Shown here in pieces: positions 1 through 5,595 of a stretch of 6,364 nucleotides of DNA. A program made the translations under genes and the position numbers. The stretch lies in contig CAZKTU010000323.1 of assembly GCA_964555675.1 (NCBI GenBank), positions 1-6,364 on the forward strand, read 5' to 3'. Position 1 is the stretch's first letter. Every line of letters starts with the position of its first letter. A model generated the notes under the pieces. The model was given only the letters and a program-made list of their open reading frames with translations, made no database searches and was not told the origin of the DNA. Source of the DNA: CAIWXH01 sp964555675. GTDB lineage: Bacteria; Chloroflexota; Chloroflexia; Chloroflexales; Chloroflexaceae.

Positions 1-5
1 CCGGC

Positions 6-146
6 GGCGGCCCCTTCGCAGATAAGGGGTTGGCAGGGGCCCTCCCCTGCTCGCTGCGCTCGCGGGAGCGCGAGAGGGCCGGCGGCCCCTTCGCAGATAG
101 GGGGTTGGCAGGGGCTCTCCCCTGCTCGCTCCGCTCGCGAGAGCGC
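6..146. repeat. Two tandem copies of a ~75-bp hairpin-containing intergenic repeat
   Basis: Positions 6-71 and 81-146 match at 62 of 66 bases with a period of 75 bp. Each copy holds two dyads. The first is GCAGGGG-CCCT-CCCCTGC (33-50; in copy 2 at 108-125 with loop CTCT). The second is CGCTC-GCGG-GAGCG (57-70; in copy 2 at 132-145 with loop GCGA). The four differences lie at 25/100, 41/116, 56/131 and 65/140. Those at 41 and 65 fall in hairpin loops, and none breaks the core stems. The array lies just downstream of the minus-strand SirB1-like gene, so it may form structures in its 3' untranslated RNA. There is no T-tract, so it is not a classical intrinsic terminator. It resembles the degenerate GC-rich intergenic repeats of large Chloroflexota genomes, but I cannot name a family. 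Confidence 0.8.
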
Positions 147-152
147 TGGGGG

Positions 153-181
153 TCAGCAGGGGCCCTCCCCTGCTCGCCCGC
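153..181. repeat. Third, partial copy of the hairpin repeat
   Basis: The core GCAGGGG-CCCT-CCCCTGC dyad recurs at 156-173, with an extra A-T pair at 155/174 making an 8-bp stem. The trailing CTCGC is also present, but the following bases diverge and the left flank (the CCCCTTCGCAGATA part) is missing. Its spacing from the second copy is 48 bp rather than 75, so the left part of the unit was deleted or never present. It ends about 12 bp before the stop codon of the minus-strand gene, so it sits in the proximal 3' untranslated region of that transcript. Confidence 0.7.
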
Positions 182-192
182 CGCGCAGGCGC

Positions 193-1038
193 CTAATTGC
201 GAGGTGCGACCCGCTCGACCATATCGCGGGCGATGCCCTTGATCTCGGCCAGGTCGCCGGCGGCCGGGTTCTGGCGCGCGTAGCGCTCGAGGTCCTCGAG
301 GGCGGCGTTGATCTTGCCCTCGCGCAGGCGCAGCAGGCCGCGGTCGCGCAATTCGCCAGGGTCCCGGGCGTCCAATAGCATCAGGCGCTCGACGGTGGCG
401 AGGGCCAGGGCGTTACTGCCGCGGGCCAGGTGGGCCTGCTTGAGGTTGCGCAGGATGCGGGCCAGAATTGTGGCGCGTGTGGGCGGGGCCATGAGCATCG
501 AGGTGAGCTCGGGGCTCGTCTCGCCGTAGAAGCCGGCGATCTGGCGCTCGACGTCGGCCAGGCTCCAGGCGACCCCGCCGCCGAAGGGGTCGATCAGCTG
601 ATCGCCCTCGGGGCCGGCCAGGCGCACGATGAAGTGGCCGGGCAGCGCTACCCCGTGCATCGGCAGTCCCAGCCGCCAGCCGACCTCGAGGAAGATCAGC
701 GAGAGCATGATCGGTAGGCCAGTGCGCCGCTCGATCACGCGGTCGAGGTAGCTGTTGGCCGGGTCGGGGTTGGCGTAACAGCTCGGGTCGCCGCGGAAGC
801 CCAGCTCGCCGCATAGGTAGGCGCTCAGGGCCGCGGCCCGTTCACCCCCAGCCACGGCGGCCAGGCGCGGCGCGGCGGCGCGGGCCATGGCGTCGAGGCG
901 ATCCAGGTGGGTTCGCGGGTACGGCCCGCCCTGATCCTCCCACGCGACGACGAGGGCCGCCTCGGCGAGGGGGACGTGCAGGTCGGGCCGTCGGATTAGG
1001 CTGGCGAAACGCCGGCGGGCCGGCGAGGGATGCTCCAT
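193..1038 (-). CDS. SirB1-family transglutaminase-like protein with TPR-like C-terminus
   Basis: This is a 281-aa protein with the layout of the SirB1 / transglutaminase-like_2 family. An N-terminal helical region (about 1-75) is followed by the family block around residues 82-152: NSYLDRVIERRTGLPI (95-110), the VALPGHF stretch (130-136, His135) and LIDPF (148-152, Asp150). Helices resembling one or two TPR units follow at about 190-260. The His and Asp match two members of a papain-like triad. The position expected for the catalytic Cys, within the GLPIMLSLIF stretch, has none, as in many SirB1 relatives, so a scaffolding or non-catalytic role is possible. Cys76 and Cys87 lie outside the usual place. 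The biochemical role of the family is unsettled. There is no signal peptide, so it is probably cytoplasmic. The ATG at 1036-1038 has no Shine-Dalgarno but lies 7 nt after a TACAAT box, suggesting a leaderless mRNA. No alternative Met occurs before residue 51. Confidence 0.87.
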   Translation of the reverse strand: MEHPSPARRRFASLIRRPDLHVPLAEAALVVAWEDQGGPYPRTHLDRLDAMARAAAPRLAAVAGGERAAALSAYLCGELGFRGDPSCYANPDPANSYLDRVIERRTGLPIMLSLIFLEVGWRLGLPMHGVALPGHFIVRLAGPEGDQLIDPFGGGVAWSLADVERQIAGFYGETSPELTSMLMAPPTRATILARILRNLKQAHLARGSNALALATVERLMLLDARDPGELRDRGLLRLREGKINAALEDLERYARQNPAAGDLAEIKGIARDMVERVAPRN

Positions 1039-1045
1039 GGCGCCG

Positions 1046-1051
1046 ATTGTA
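1046..1051 (-). promoter_or_regulatory. Candidate -10 box (TACAAT) for the SirB1-like gene, leaderless arrangement
   Basis: Read on the minus strand, TACAAT is followed by CGGCGCC and then the start ATG. A transcription start about 7 nt after a -10 box would fall at or next to the A of the ATG. There is no Shine-Dalgarno in this spacer. I see no convincing -35 hexamer 16-18 nt upstream. The match is to the bacterial housekeeping -10 consensus and rests on sequence only. Confidence 0.5.
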
Positions 1052-1138
1052 CCACGCCCTGGGCCGAGGCCATTCGCGCGAGATTATTGCCGACACCGCC
1101 ACCCGCCCGCGCGGGTCCACGCGCGCAACGATTAGCCC

Positions 1139-2029
1139 CTACCCCGACCAGCCGTGTCGCTTCCAGGCCGCCAGGCCGCCGCTGATCAGGCCGACGCCCG
1201 AGGCGACCCCGATCTCGTGGCCCTCGCCCTCGGCCGAGACCGAGACGACCGCCATGGTCACTACTTTGCCCGTGGCGAGCACGAGCTCCATCGCCGCCAC
1301 GGCCTGCTCGAGATCGATGCCGTTCGGCTCGCGGGTGTTGTGGTTGGGGGTCAGGGCCGCGTCCAGGATGTCCGAGTCGACGTGCAGATAGATCAGCTCG
1401 CAGCGGGCGGCCAGCTCGGCCACGGCGGTCGCCAGGTCGGCGCCGGGGCGGCCGGGGGCTGCGGCGGCGATGGTCGTCTCGGTGGCGCGGATCAGACGCT
1501 CTTCCTCGGGGTCGAGGTTGCGCACGTCGACCAGGACGATGCGCTCGGTGGGCAGGGGCGCGAGCACGCCGGCCAGCTCGCGCCAGCGGGCGTGGCCCAG
1601 GCCCGCGCAGACCGCCACGGGCATCCCGCCCAGCATGCCCGACAGGGTTGTGTTGGGCGTATTGTAGTCGCCGTGGGCGTCCAGCCAGACCATGCCGATG
1701 CGGGCCAGGGGGCCCTTGGCGCGCTGGATGCCGGCGAGCACGCCGACGCTGTGCGAGCAGTTGCCGCCGGTGACGAGCACGGCGTGCCCGCCGCGCAGGC
1801 CCTTGGCCACGTGCTCGGCCACGGCGTCGCAGACCAGGCCGAGGTCGCCGATCCGGTCGTCCAGGCGCCGCGCCGCGGGCAGGTTCGGCTCCTCGTAGAT
1901 CACGGGCAGGCCCGCCTCCCAGTAGACGGCGGCGCGCACATAGGCGTCGAGGGCTACCTCGTCGCCCGCCGTGGGCCGCCCGTCGAGGTAGCGCACGCCG
2001 ACGACGTGCAGGCTGGTGATTGGCTGCAT
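1139..2029 (-). CDS. Arginase-superfamily (ureohydrolase-fold) protein with atypical active site
   Basis: This is a 296-aa protein of the arginase/agmatinase/formiminoglutamase superfamily, whose members use two Mn ions to hydrolyse guanidino or formimino groups. Recognisable blocks are GGNCS (88-92, in place of GGDHS), DAHGD (117-121), the NTPNTTLSG loop (123-131) and HVDSD (216-220). The four Asp of the last three blocks and His119 remain as metal ligands. Aligned by eye to rat arginase, ligand His101 is Cys91, catalytic His141 is Gly134 and substrate-binding Glu277 is Ser263. The loop that recognises the alpha-amino acid part (Asn123, Thr128, Ser130) is kept. I therefore call the fold, not arginase activity. 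The start at 2029 is preceded by AAGGA with a 7-nt spacer. An in-frame ATG at 2059 would add 10 residues (MPESSEKDTP) and lies 6 nt after a TACAAT box. Its codons (TCA, AGT, GAA, AAG) are untypical here, so I prefer 2029. The gene is divergent from ftsH. Confidence 0.85.
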   Translation of the reverse strand: MQPITSLHVVGVRYLDGRPTAGDEVALDAYVRAAVYWEAGLPVIYEEPNLPAARRLDDRIGDLGLVCDAVAEHVAKGLRGGHAVLVTGGNCSHSVGVLAGIQRAKGPLARIGMVWLDAHGDYNTPNTTLSGMLGGMPVAVCAGLGHARWRELAGVLAPLPTERIVLVDVRNLDPEEERLIRATETTIAAAAPGRPGADLATAVAELAARCELIYLHVDSDILDAALTPNHNTREPNGIDLEQAVAAMELVLATGKVVTMAVVSVSAEGEGHEIGVASGVGLISGGLAAWKRHGWSG

Positions 2030-2036
2030 GGGGGTG

Positions 2037-2041
2037 TCCTT
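2037..2041 (-). promoter_or_regulatory. Shine-Dalgarno AAGGA supporting the 2029 start
   Basis: On the minus strand AAGGA sits 7 nt before the ATG at 2027-2029, within a longer purine run (GAAAAGGA). This is the better-supported start of the arginase-fold gene compared with the upstream in-frame ATG at 2057-2059, which has no ribosome binding site. Confidence 0.55.
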
Positions 2042-2065
2042 TTCACTTGACTCAGGCATGGCACC

Positions 2066-2071
2066 ATTGTA
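2066..2071 (-). promoter_or_regulatory. Candidate -10 box (TACAAT) for the arginase-fold gene
   Basis: On the minus strand TACAAT is followed by GGTGCC and then ATG (2059-2057). The predicted transcription start lies at about 2059. That would make the upstream ATG leaderless, or give a leader of about 30 nt for the ATG at 2029. No clear -35 is visible at 2088-2094 (CGGGGC). The motif and its downstream GGYGCC-ATG resemble the arrangement before the SirB1-like gene. Confidence 0.5.
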
Positions 2072-2093
2072 GCGCAGCTTCGCCGGGCGCCCC

Positions 2094-2148
2094 GTAGACG
2101 GGTATAATGAAGCGACAATCACGCTCCATCGTGATCGAAATCGTCTAC
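2094..2148. repeat. Nested inverted repeats in the divergent promoter region and ftsH leader
   Basis: GTAGACG (2094-2100) is the exact inverse of CGTCTAC (2142-2148), and ATCACG (2118-2123) is the exact inverse of CGTGAT (2130-2135) with a CTCCAT loop. The inner pair lies within the predicted ftsH leader RNA and could form a 6-bp hairpin. The left arm of the outer pair lies upstream of the predicted start, overlapping the -10/-35 spacer, so it can act only at the DNA level, for example as half-sites of an operator. The arms are short and some may be chance. Confidence 0.35.
2103..2108 (+). promoter_or_regulatory. Candidate -10 box (TATAAT) for ftsH
   Basis: This is a perfect TATAAT in an otherwise GC-rich region, 57 bp before the ftsH ATG, giving a predicted transcript start near 2115 and a leader of about 50 nt. 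A weak -35-like TTCGCC (2079-2084) lies 18 bp upstream. The promoter overlaps the oppositely directed promoter of the arginase-fold gene. Confidence 0.6.
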
Positions 2149-2152
2149 AAGC

Positions 2153-2156
2153 GAGG
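2153..2156 (+). promoter_or_regulatory. Shine-Dalgarno (GAGG) fixing the ftsH start at ATG 2165
   Basis: GAGG lies 8 nt before the ATG at 2165-2167 but only 2 nt before an in-frame TTG at 2159-2161. The ATG is therefore the better start, giving an N-terminus MATPQGG rather than one two residues longer. Confidence 0.6.
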
Positions 2157-2164
2157 CATTGACC

Positions 2165-4177
2165 ATGGCCACTCCCCAGGGGGGCGCCGCGCCGGGCGCC
2201 GCGCCCCGCCAGGGCCAGCCAGGCACGCCCGGGCAGGCGCCAATGTGGCAGCCGGCCCGCCGCGCCAGCTTCTGGCTCACCTTTCTCGGGCTGCTCTTGA
2301 TCAACTACCTGGTGATTAACTGGTTCTTCCCCAGCGATCCCACCTTCGTCACGATACCCTACACCGTCTTCAAGGAGCAGGTGGCCGCGGGCAATGTGGC
2401 CGCCATCACCAGCCGCGGCGAGGATATCCAGGGCCAGTTTCGCGCGCCGGTGCTCGCCACCGAGGGCGAGAACGGCATGGTGACCCTCGACCTCGCCCCC
2501 GCGGAGCCGGCCGAAGGCCAGACCCCTTACAGCGAGTTCGCGACGATCAAGCCGGCCCTCATCCCCGACCCCGAGCTGATCAATCTGCTCGAGCAGAACA
2601 ATGTGATCATCACGGCTGAGCAGCTCGAGCAGGCCCGCTCGCCCCTGTGGAACCTGCTGTTGGCCTTCGGGCCGACCCTGCTGCTGATCGCCGGCTTCCT
2701 CTGGCTGAACGCCCGCGCGGCTCGCTCGCTGGGCGGCGCCGGCGGGGCCCTGGGCCTCGGGCGCTCGCGGGCCCGCCGCTACGACCCCGCCGCGGTCGAG
2801 CGGGTCACCTTCGACGATGTGGCCGGCATCGACGAGGTCGAGAACGAGCTCGTCGAGCTGGTCGACTTCCTCAAGAACCCGGCCAAGTACGAGAAGCTCG
2901 GCGCGATGATCCCCCGCGGCGTGCTGCTGGAGGGGCCGCCCGGCACCGGCAAGACCCTGCTCGCCCGGGCCGTGGCCGGCGAGGCCGAGGTGCCCTTCTT
3001 CAGCATGAGCGGCTCGGAGTTTATCGAGATGGTGGTGGGCGTGGGCGCCTCGCGCGTGCGCGAGCTGTTCAAAGAGGCCCGCGCCGCCGCGCCGGCGATC
3101 ATCTTCATCGACGAGGTCGACGCGATCGGCCGGCGTCGTGGCGGCAACGAGCTGGGCGGCAATGACGAGCGCGAGCAGACCCTCAACCAGATTCTGACCG
3201 AGATGGACGGCTTCGGCGTCGAGACGCGCGTGGTCGTGCTGGGCGCCACCAACCGCGCCGATGTGCTCGACCCGGCCCTGCTGCGCCCCGGTCGTTTCGA
3301 CCGGCGCGTGGTGGTGCAGCCGCCCGACCGCAACGGCCGCGCCGAGATTCTGAAGATCCACTCGCGCGGGGTGCCCCTGGCCGCCGACGTCGATCTGCAG
3401 CGCATCGCCGCCACCATGCCCGGGGCCACCGGCGCCGAGCTGCGCAATCTGGTCAACGAGGCCAGCCTAGGCGCGGCCCGTCGCGGCAGCGCCGAGGTGA
3501 GCATGCGCGACTTCTCGGACGCCATGGAGAAGCTGTTCCTCGGGGCCGAGCGGCGCATCCTGATGCGCCCCGAAGACCGCGAGCGGGTGGCTTACCACGA
3601 GGGCGGCCACGCCCTGCTGGGCCTGTTGCAGCCCGAGAGCGACCCGGTGCGCCGCGTGACGATCGTGCCGCGCGCCCAGGCCCTCGGCGTGACCCTCTCC
3701 ATGCCCGACGACGACCGCTATAACTATAGCGAGGAGTACCTGCGGGCGCGCATCGTCACCATCCTGGGCGGCCGCGCCGCCGAGCTGGTGGTCTATGGCA
3801 ATGTTACTACGGGGGCCGAGAACGACCTCCAGCAGGTGACCAATCTGGCCCAGGCCATGGTCATGCGCTTCGGCATGAGCGCCGAGGTGGGTCAGGTGCA
3901 GCTGCTCGACAGCAGCAGAGGCAACTACCTGGGCGGCGGGGTCACCCAGCGGGCCTACAGCGAGGCCACGGCCCAGGCCGCCGACAGGGCGGTGCGCAAG
4001 ATCGCGGACGAGAGCTATCAGAAGGCGATCAGGCTGCTCACCGAGCAGCGGGCTCGCCTCGACGCCCTGGCCCAGGCCCTGCTGGCCGAGGAGACCCTCG
4101 ACGAGGCCCGCATCCTCCAGGTGACCGGCCTGGCGCCTCACGTGCCCGATGCCGCTGCGCAGGCTGTAACACGGTAG
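2165..4177 (+). CDS. ftsH: FtsH-family membrane-bound AAA+ zinc metalloprotease
   Basis: This is a 670-aa ATP-dependent membrane protease that unfolds and degrades damaged membrane and selected cytoplasmic proteins. An Ala/Gly/Pro-rich N-terminal tail (1-33) precedes a first membrane segment (about 36-55), an extracytoplasmic domain (about 56-160) and a second membrane segment (about 161-181). The AAA+ module has Walker A GPPGTGKT (257-264), Walker B IIFIDEVDA (312-320) and a second region of homology ending in LLRPGRFDR (372-380) with the arginine fingers. The peptidase has zinc motif HEGGH (478-482), with catalytic Glu479, and Asp554 as third zinc ligand. The length is normal for the family. 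One oddity is the pore loop, MVVGVG at 289-294, with Val290 where the family normally has Phe (MFVGVG in E. coli). The alanine-rich tail suggests one of several FtsH paralogues. It has its own TATAAT promoter and is followed after 49 nt by rpiA. Confidence 0.95.
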   Translation: MATPQGGAAPGAAPRQGQPGTPGQAPMWQPARRASFWLTFLGLLLINYLVINWFFPSDPTFVTIPYTVFKEQVAAGNVAAITSRGEDIQGQFRAPVLATEGENGMVTLDLAPAEPAEGQTPYSEFATIKPALIPDPELINLLEQNNVIITAEQLEQARSPLWNLLLAFGPTLLLIAGFLWLNARAARSLGGAGGALGLGRSRARRYDPAAVERVTFDDVAGIDEVENELVELVDFLKNPAKYEKLGAMIPRGVLLEGPPGTGKTLLARAVAGEAEVPFFSMSGSEFIEMVVGVGASRVRELFKEARAAAPAIIFIDEVDAIGRRRGGNELGGNDEREQTLNQILTEMDGFGVETRVVVLGATNRADVLDPALLRPGRFDRRVVVQPPDRNGRAEILKIHSRGVPLAADVDLQRIAATMPGATGAELRNLVNEASLGAARRGSAEVSMRDFSDAMEKLFLGAERRILMRPEDRERVAYHEGGHALLGLLQPESDPVRRVTIVPRAQALGVTLSMPDDDRYNYSEEYLRARIVTILGGRAAELVVYGNVTTGAENDLQQVTNLAQAMVMRFGMSAEVGQVQLLDSSRGNYLGGGVTQRAYSEATAQAADRAVRKIADESYQKAIRLLTEQRARLDALAQALLAEETLDEARILQVTGLAPHVPDAAAQAVTR

Positions 4178-4187
4178 GCGTCTCGTG

Positions 4188-4193
4188 TACAAT
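4188..4193 (+). promoter_or_regulatory. Candidate -10 box (TACAAT) for the rpiA-rpe-glk unit
   Basis: TACAAT lies 10 nt after the ftsH stop codon. The predicted transcription start is about 4200, leaving a leader of some 26 nt that includes the GAGG ribosome binding site of rpiA. No good -35 is visible; the area 17 nt upstream (TGTAAC, 4165-4170) overlaps the ftsH 3' end. No terminator is visible between ftsH and this box, so read-through from ftsH is also possible. Confidence 0.45.
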
Positions 4194-4216
4194 AGCCCTG
4201 GAACAACCTGAGCATT

Positions 4217-4222
4217 GAGGTG
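4217..4222 (+). promoter_or_regulatory. Shine-Dalgarno (GAGGTG) for rpiA
   Basis: GAGGTG complements the anti-Shine-Dalgarno for six bases. Counted from its GAGG core it is 6 nt before GTG 4227 and 3 nt before GTG 4224, and it overlaps the in-frame TTG at 4215. This favours GTG 4227 as the rpiA start. Confidence 0.5.
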
Positions 4223-4226
4223 TGTG

Positions 4227-4922
4227 GTGGCCGAGCAATCGCGGGACGAGCTGAAGCGCCTGGCGGCCGAGCGGGCCGTGGCGCTGGTCAGGCCGGGGAT
4301 GGTGGTGGGGCTCGGCTATGGCAGCACCGCCGTGCATGCCGTGCGCAAGATCGCAGCCCTGCTCGCCTCGGGCGAGCTGTACGATATCGTCGGGGTGCCC
4401 TGCGCCGCCTGGACCGAGGGCGAGGCCCAGCGCCTCGGGATACCCCTGGCTCAGCTCGATGATCTGCCGATGATTGACATAACAATTGACGGGGCCGATG
4501 AGATCGACCCGCGGTTCAACCTGATCAAGGGCGGCGGCGGGGCGCTACTGCGCGAGAAGATGGTCGCCCAGGCCACTACGCGCGAGGTGATCGTCGTCGA
4601 CTCCGTCAAGCTCGTGCCGGCCCTGGGCGCCTTCCCGCTGCCGGTCGAGGTCGTACCATTCGGCTGGGGCGCCTCGGTCCGCTTCCTCGAGGGGCTGGGC
4701 GCCCGGGCGAGTCGGCGCCAGACGAGCGGCGCGCCCTTCGTGACCGACCAGGGCAACTATATCATCGACTGCGCCTTCGGGACGATCGACGACCCGGCCG
4801 GCCTGGCGGCCGCCCTCGAGGGCCGTGCTGGCATCGTCGAGCACGGGCTCTTCCTCGGCCTCACCCACGACGTCTTCGTGGCCGACGCGGGCGGGGTGCG
4901 CCACATCCAGGCCCGGCCATGA
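4227..4922 (+). CDS. rpiA: Ribose-5-phosphate isomerase A
   Basis: This 231-aa enzyme (from GTG 4227) interconverts ribose-5-phosphate and ribulose-5-phosphate in the cytoplasmic pentose phosphate pathway. Family signatures are DGADEID (88-94, with the two catalytic-site Asp at 88 and 91), KGGGGALLREK (101-111, with the Lys and the general-base Glu110), VDSVK (124-128) and PLPVEV (137-142, ahead of the C-terminal half). Length matches the E. coli enzyme (219 aa). The N-terminal DELK (7-10) aligns with DELK of E. coli RpiA, which supports this start; TTG 4215 or GTG 4224 are alternatives. Two deviations occur in the phosphate-binding region: GLGYGST (28-34) has Tyr31 where the usual motif is GTGST, and the usual VPTS is VPCA (57-60). 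All catalytic residues I know are kept, so I expect activity. Its stop overlaps the rpe start as ATGA, suggesting translational coupling. Confidence 0.94.
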   Translation: MAEQSRDELKRLAAERAVALVRPGMVVGLGYGSTAVHAVRKIAALLASGELYDIVGVPCAAWTEGEAQRLGIPLAQLDDLPMIDITIDGADEIDPRFNLIKGGGGALLREKMVAQATTREVIVVDSVKLVPALGAFPLPVEVVPFGWGASVRFLEGLGARASRRQTSGAPFVTDQGNYIIDCAFGTIDDPAGLAAALEGRAGIVEHGLFLGLTHDVFVADAGGVRHIQARP

Positions 4923-5587
4923 AGCTCGCCCCCTCCATCCTGACGGCCGACTTCGCGCGGCTCGGCGCCGAGGTCACGGCGGCCTTCGACGCCGGGATCG
5001 ACTGGCTGCACCTCGACGTTATGGACGGGCGCTTTGTCCCCAACATCAGCTTCGGGCCGATGCTGGTGCATGCCCTGAGCCCCCTGGCCCACAGCCGCGG
5101 GGCGACCGTCGACGCGCACCTGATGATCCTCGAGCCCGAGCGCTACGTCGAGGCCTTCGCCGCCGCCGGCTGCGACCGCATCACGGTCCACGCCGAGGCC
5201 GGCCCACACCTGCACCGCACGGTACACCAGATCCGCGAGCTCGGCCTGCGGGCCGGGGTGGCCCTCAACCCGGCCACGCCCCTGAGCGCCCTCGAGGAGG
5301 TCCTGCCGGACATCGACCTGGCCCTGGTCATGACCGTCAACCCCGGCTTCGGGGGCCAGCGCTTCATCGCGGCCAGCCTGGACAAAGTGGCGCGCCTGCG
5401 CCGGCGCTGTGACGAGCGCGGCCTGAACGGCGTCGAGATCCAGGTCGATGGCGGCATCAACGTCGAGACGATCGCCGCCGCGCGCGACGCGGGCGCCAGC
5501 GTGGCCGTCGTCGGCTCGGCAGTCTTCACCCCCGGAAGGCCCGTGGCCGAAGCCGTGGCGGCCCTGCGCGCCGCCCTGTCAGCATAG
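4919..5587 (+). CDS. rpe: Ribulose-phosphate 3-epimerase
   Basis: This 222-aa TIM-barrel enzyme interconverts ribulose-5-phosphate and xylulose-5-phosphate, the step paired with RpiA. It starts with the typical KLAPSILTADF (2-12). The metal site is visible as HLDVMDG (31-37, His31 and the catalytic Asp33), DAHLM (65-69, His67) and VDGGI (176-180, catalytic Asp177). The phosphate-binding loop NPGFGGQ (141-147) and a C-terminal VVGSAVF (197-203) complete the pattern. Length is normal for the family. The ATG overlaps the rpiA stop (ATGA) and has at best a weak upstream AGG at 4909-4911, so ribosomes ending rpiA translation probably restart here. Nothing unusual is seen in the active site. Confidence 0.96.
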   Translation: MKLAPSILTADFARLGAEVTAAFDAGIDWLHLDVMDGRFVPNISFGPMLVHALSPLAHSRGATVDAHLMILEPERYVEAFAAAGCDRITVHAEAGPHLHRTVHQIRELGLRAGVALNPATPLSALEEVLPDIDLALVMTVNPGFGGQRFIAASLDKVARLRRRCDERGLNGVEIQVDGGINVETIAAARDAGASVAVVGSAVFTPGRPVAEAVAALRAALSA

Positions 5588-5590
5588 AGG
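5586..5590 (+). promoter_or_regulatory. Shine-Dalgarno (AGAGG) for glk, overlapping the rpe stop
   Basis: AGAGG uses the last two bases of the rpe stop codon TAG and lies 5 nt before the ATG at 5596-5598. The 8-nt gap between the genes leaves no room for a separate promoter, so glk is co-transcribed with rpe. Confidence 0.6.
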
Positions 5591-5595
5591 AACCA

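Noticed and set aside
6..181. The repeat array considered as a CRISPR array.
   Set aside because: There are only two full copies and one partial, spaced 75 and 48 bp, with no unique spacers of uniform length and no cas genes.
30..242. A short plus-strand frame encoding a repeated AGALPCSLRSRER peptide.
   Set aside because: It starts at TTG without a ribosome binding site, its repeat simply reflects the 75-bp DNA repeat, and it runs into the 3' end of the minus-strand gene.
1106..1125. A G/C palindrome and a CGCGCG-GGTCCA-CGCGCG hairpin between the arginase-fold and SirB1-like genes, considered as a terminator.
   Set aside because: The alternating CG run makes such pairing likely by chance, and no T-tract follows on the minus strand. 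The rest of the 100-bp gap holds nothing else I can support beyond the promoter box.
1154..2050. A 298-codon plus-strand frame opposite the arginase-fold gene.
   Set aside because: It is antisense to a gene with clear family motifs, has a Gly/Ala/His/Asp-rich shadow composition and no recognisable domain.
2060..3361. A minus-strand reading frame that continues upstream from the arginase-fold gene, open through most of the antisense strand of ftsH (to 3361).
   Set aside because: The upstream part has no family motifs, is the reverse complement of a clear ftsH coding region and is typical of open antisense frames in GC-rich DNA. The real gene starts at 2029 or 2059.
4825..5412. A plus-strand frame overlapping the rpiA end and rpe.
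   Set aside because: It is an out-of-frame Arg/Pro/Gly-rich shadow of rpe, whose own frame has the full epimerase motif set.
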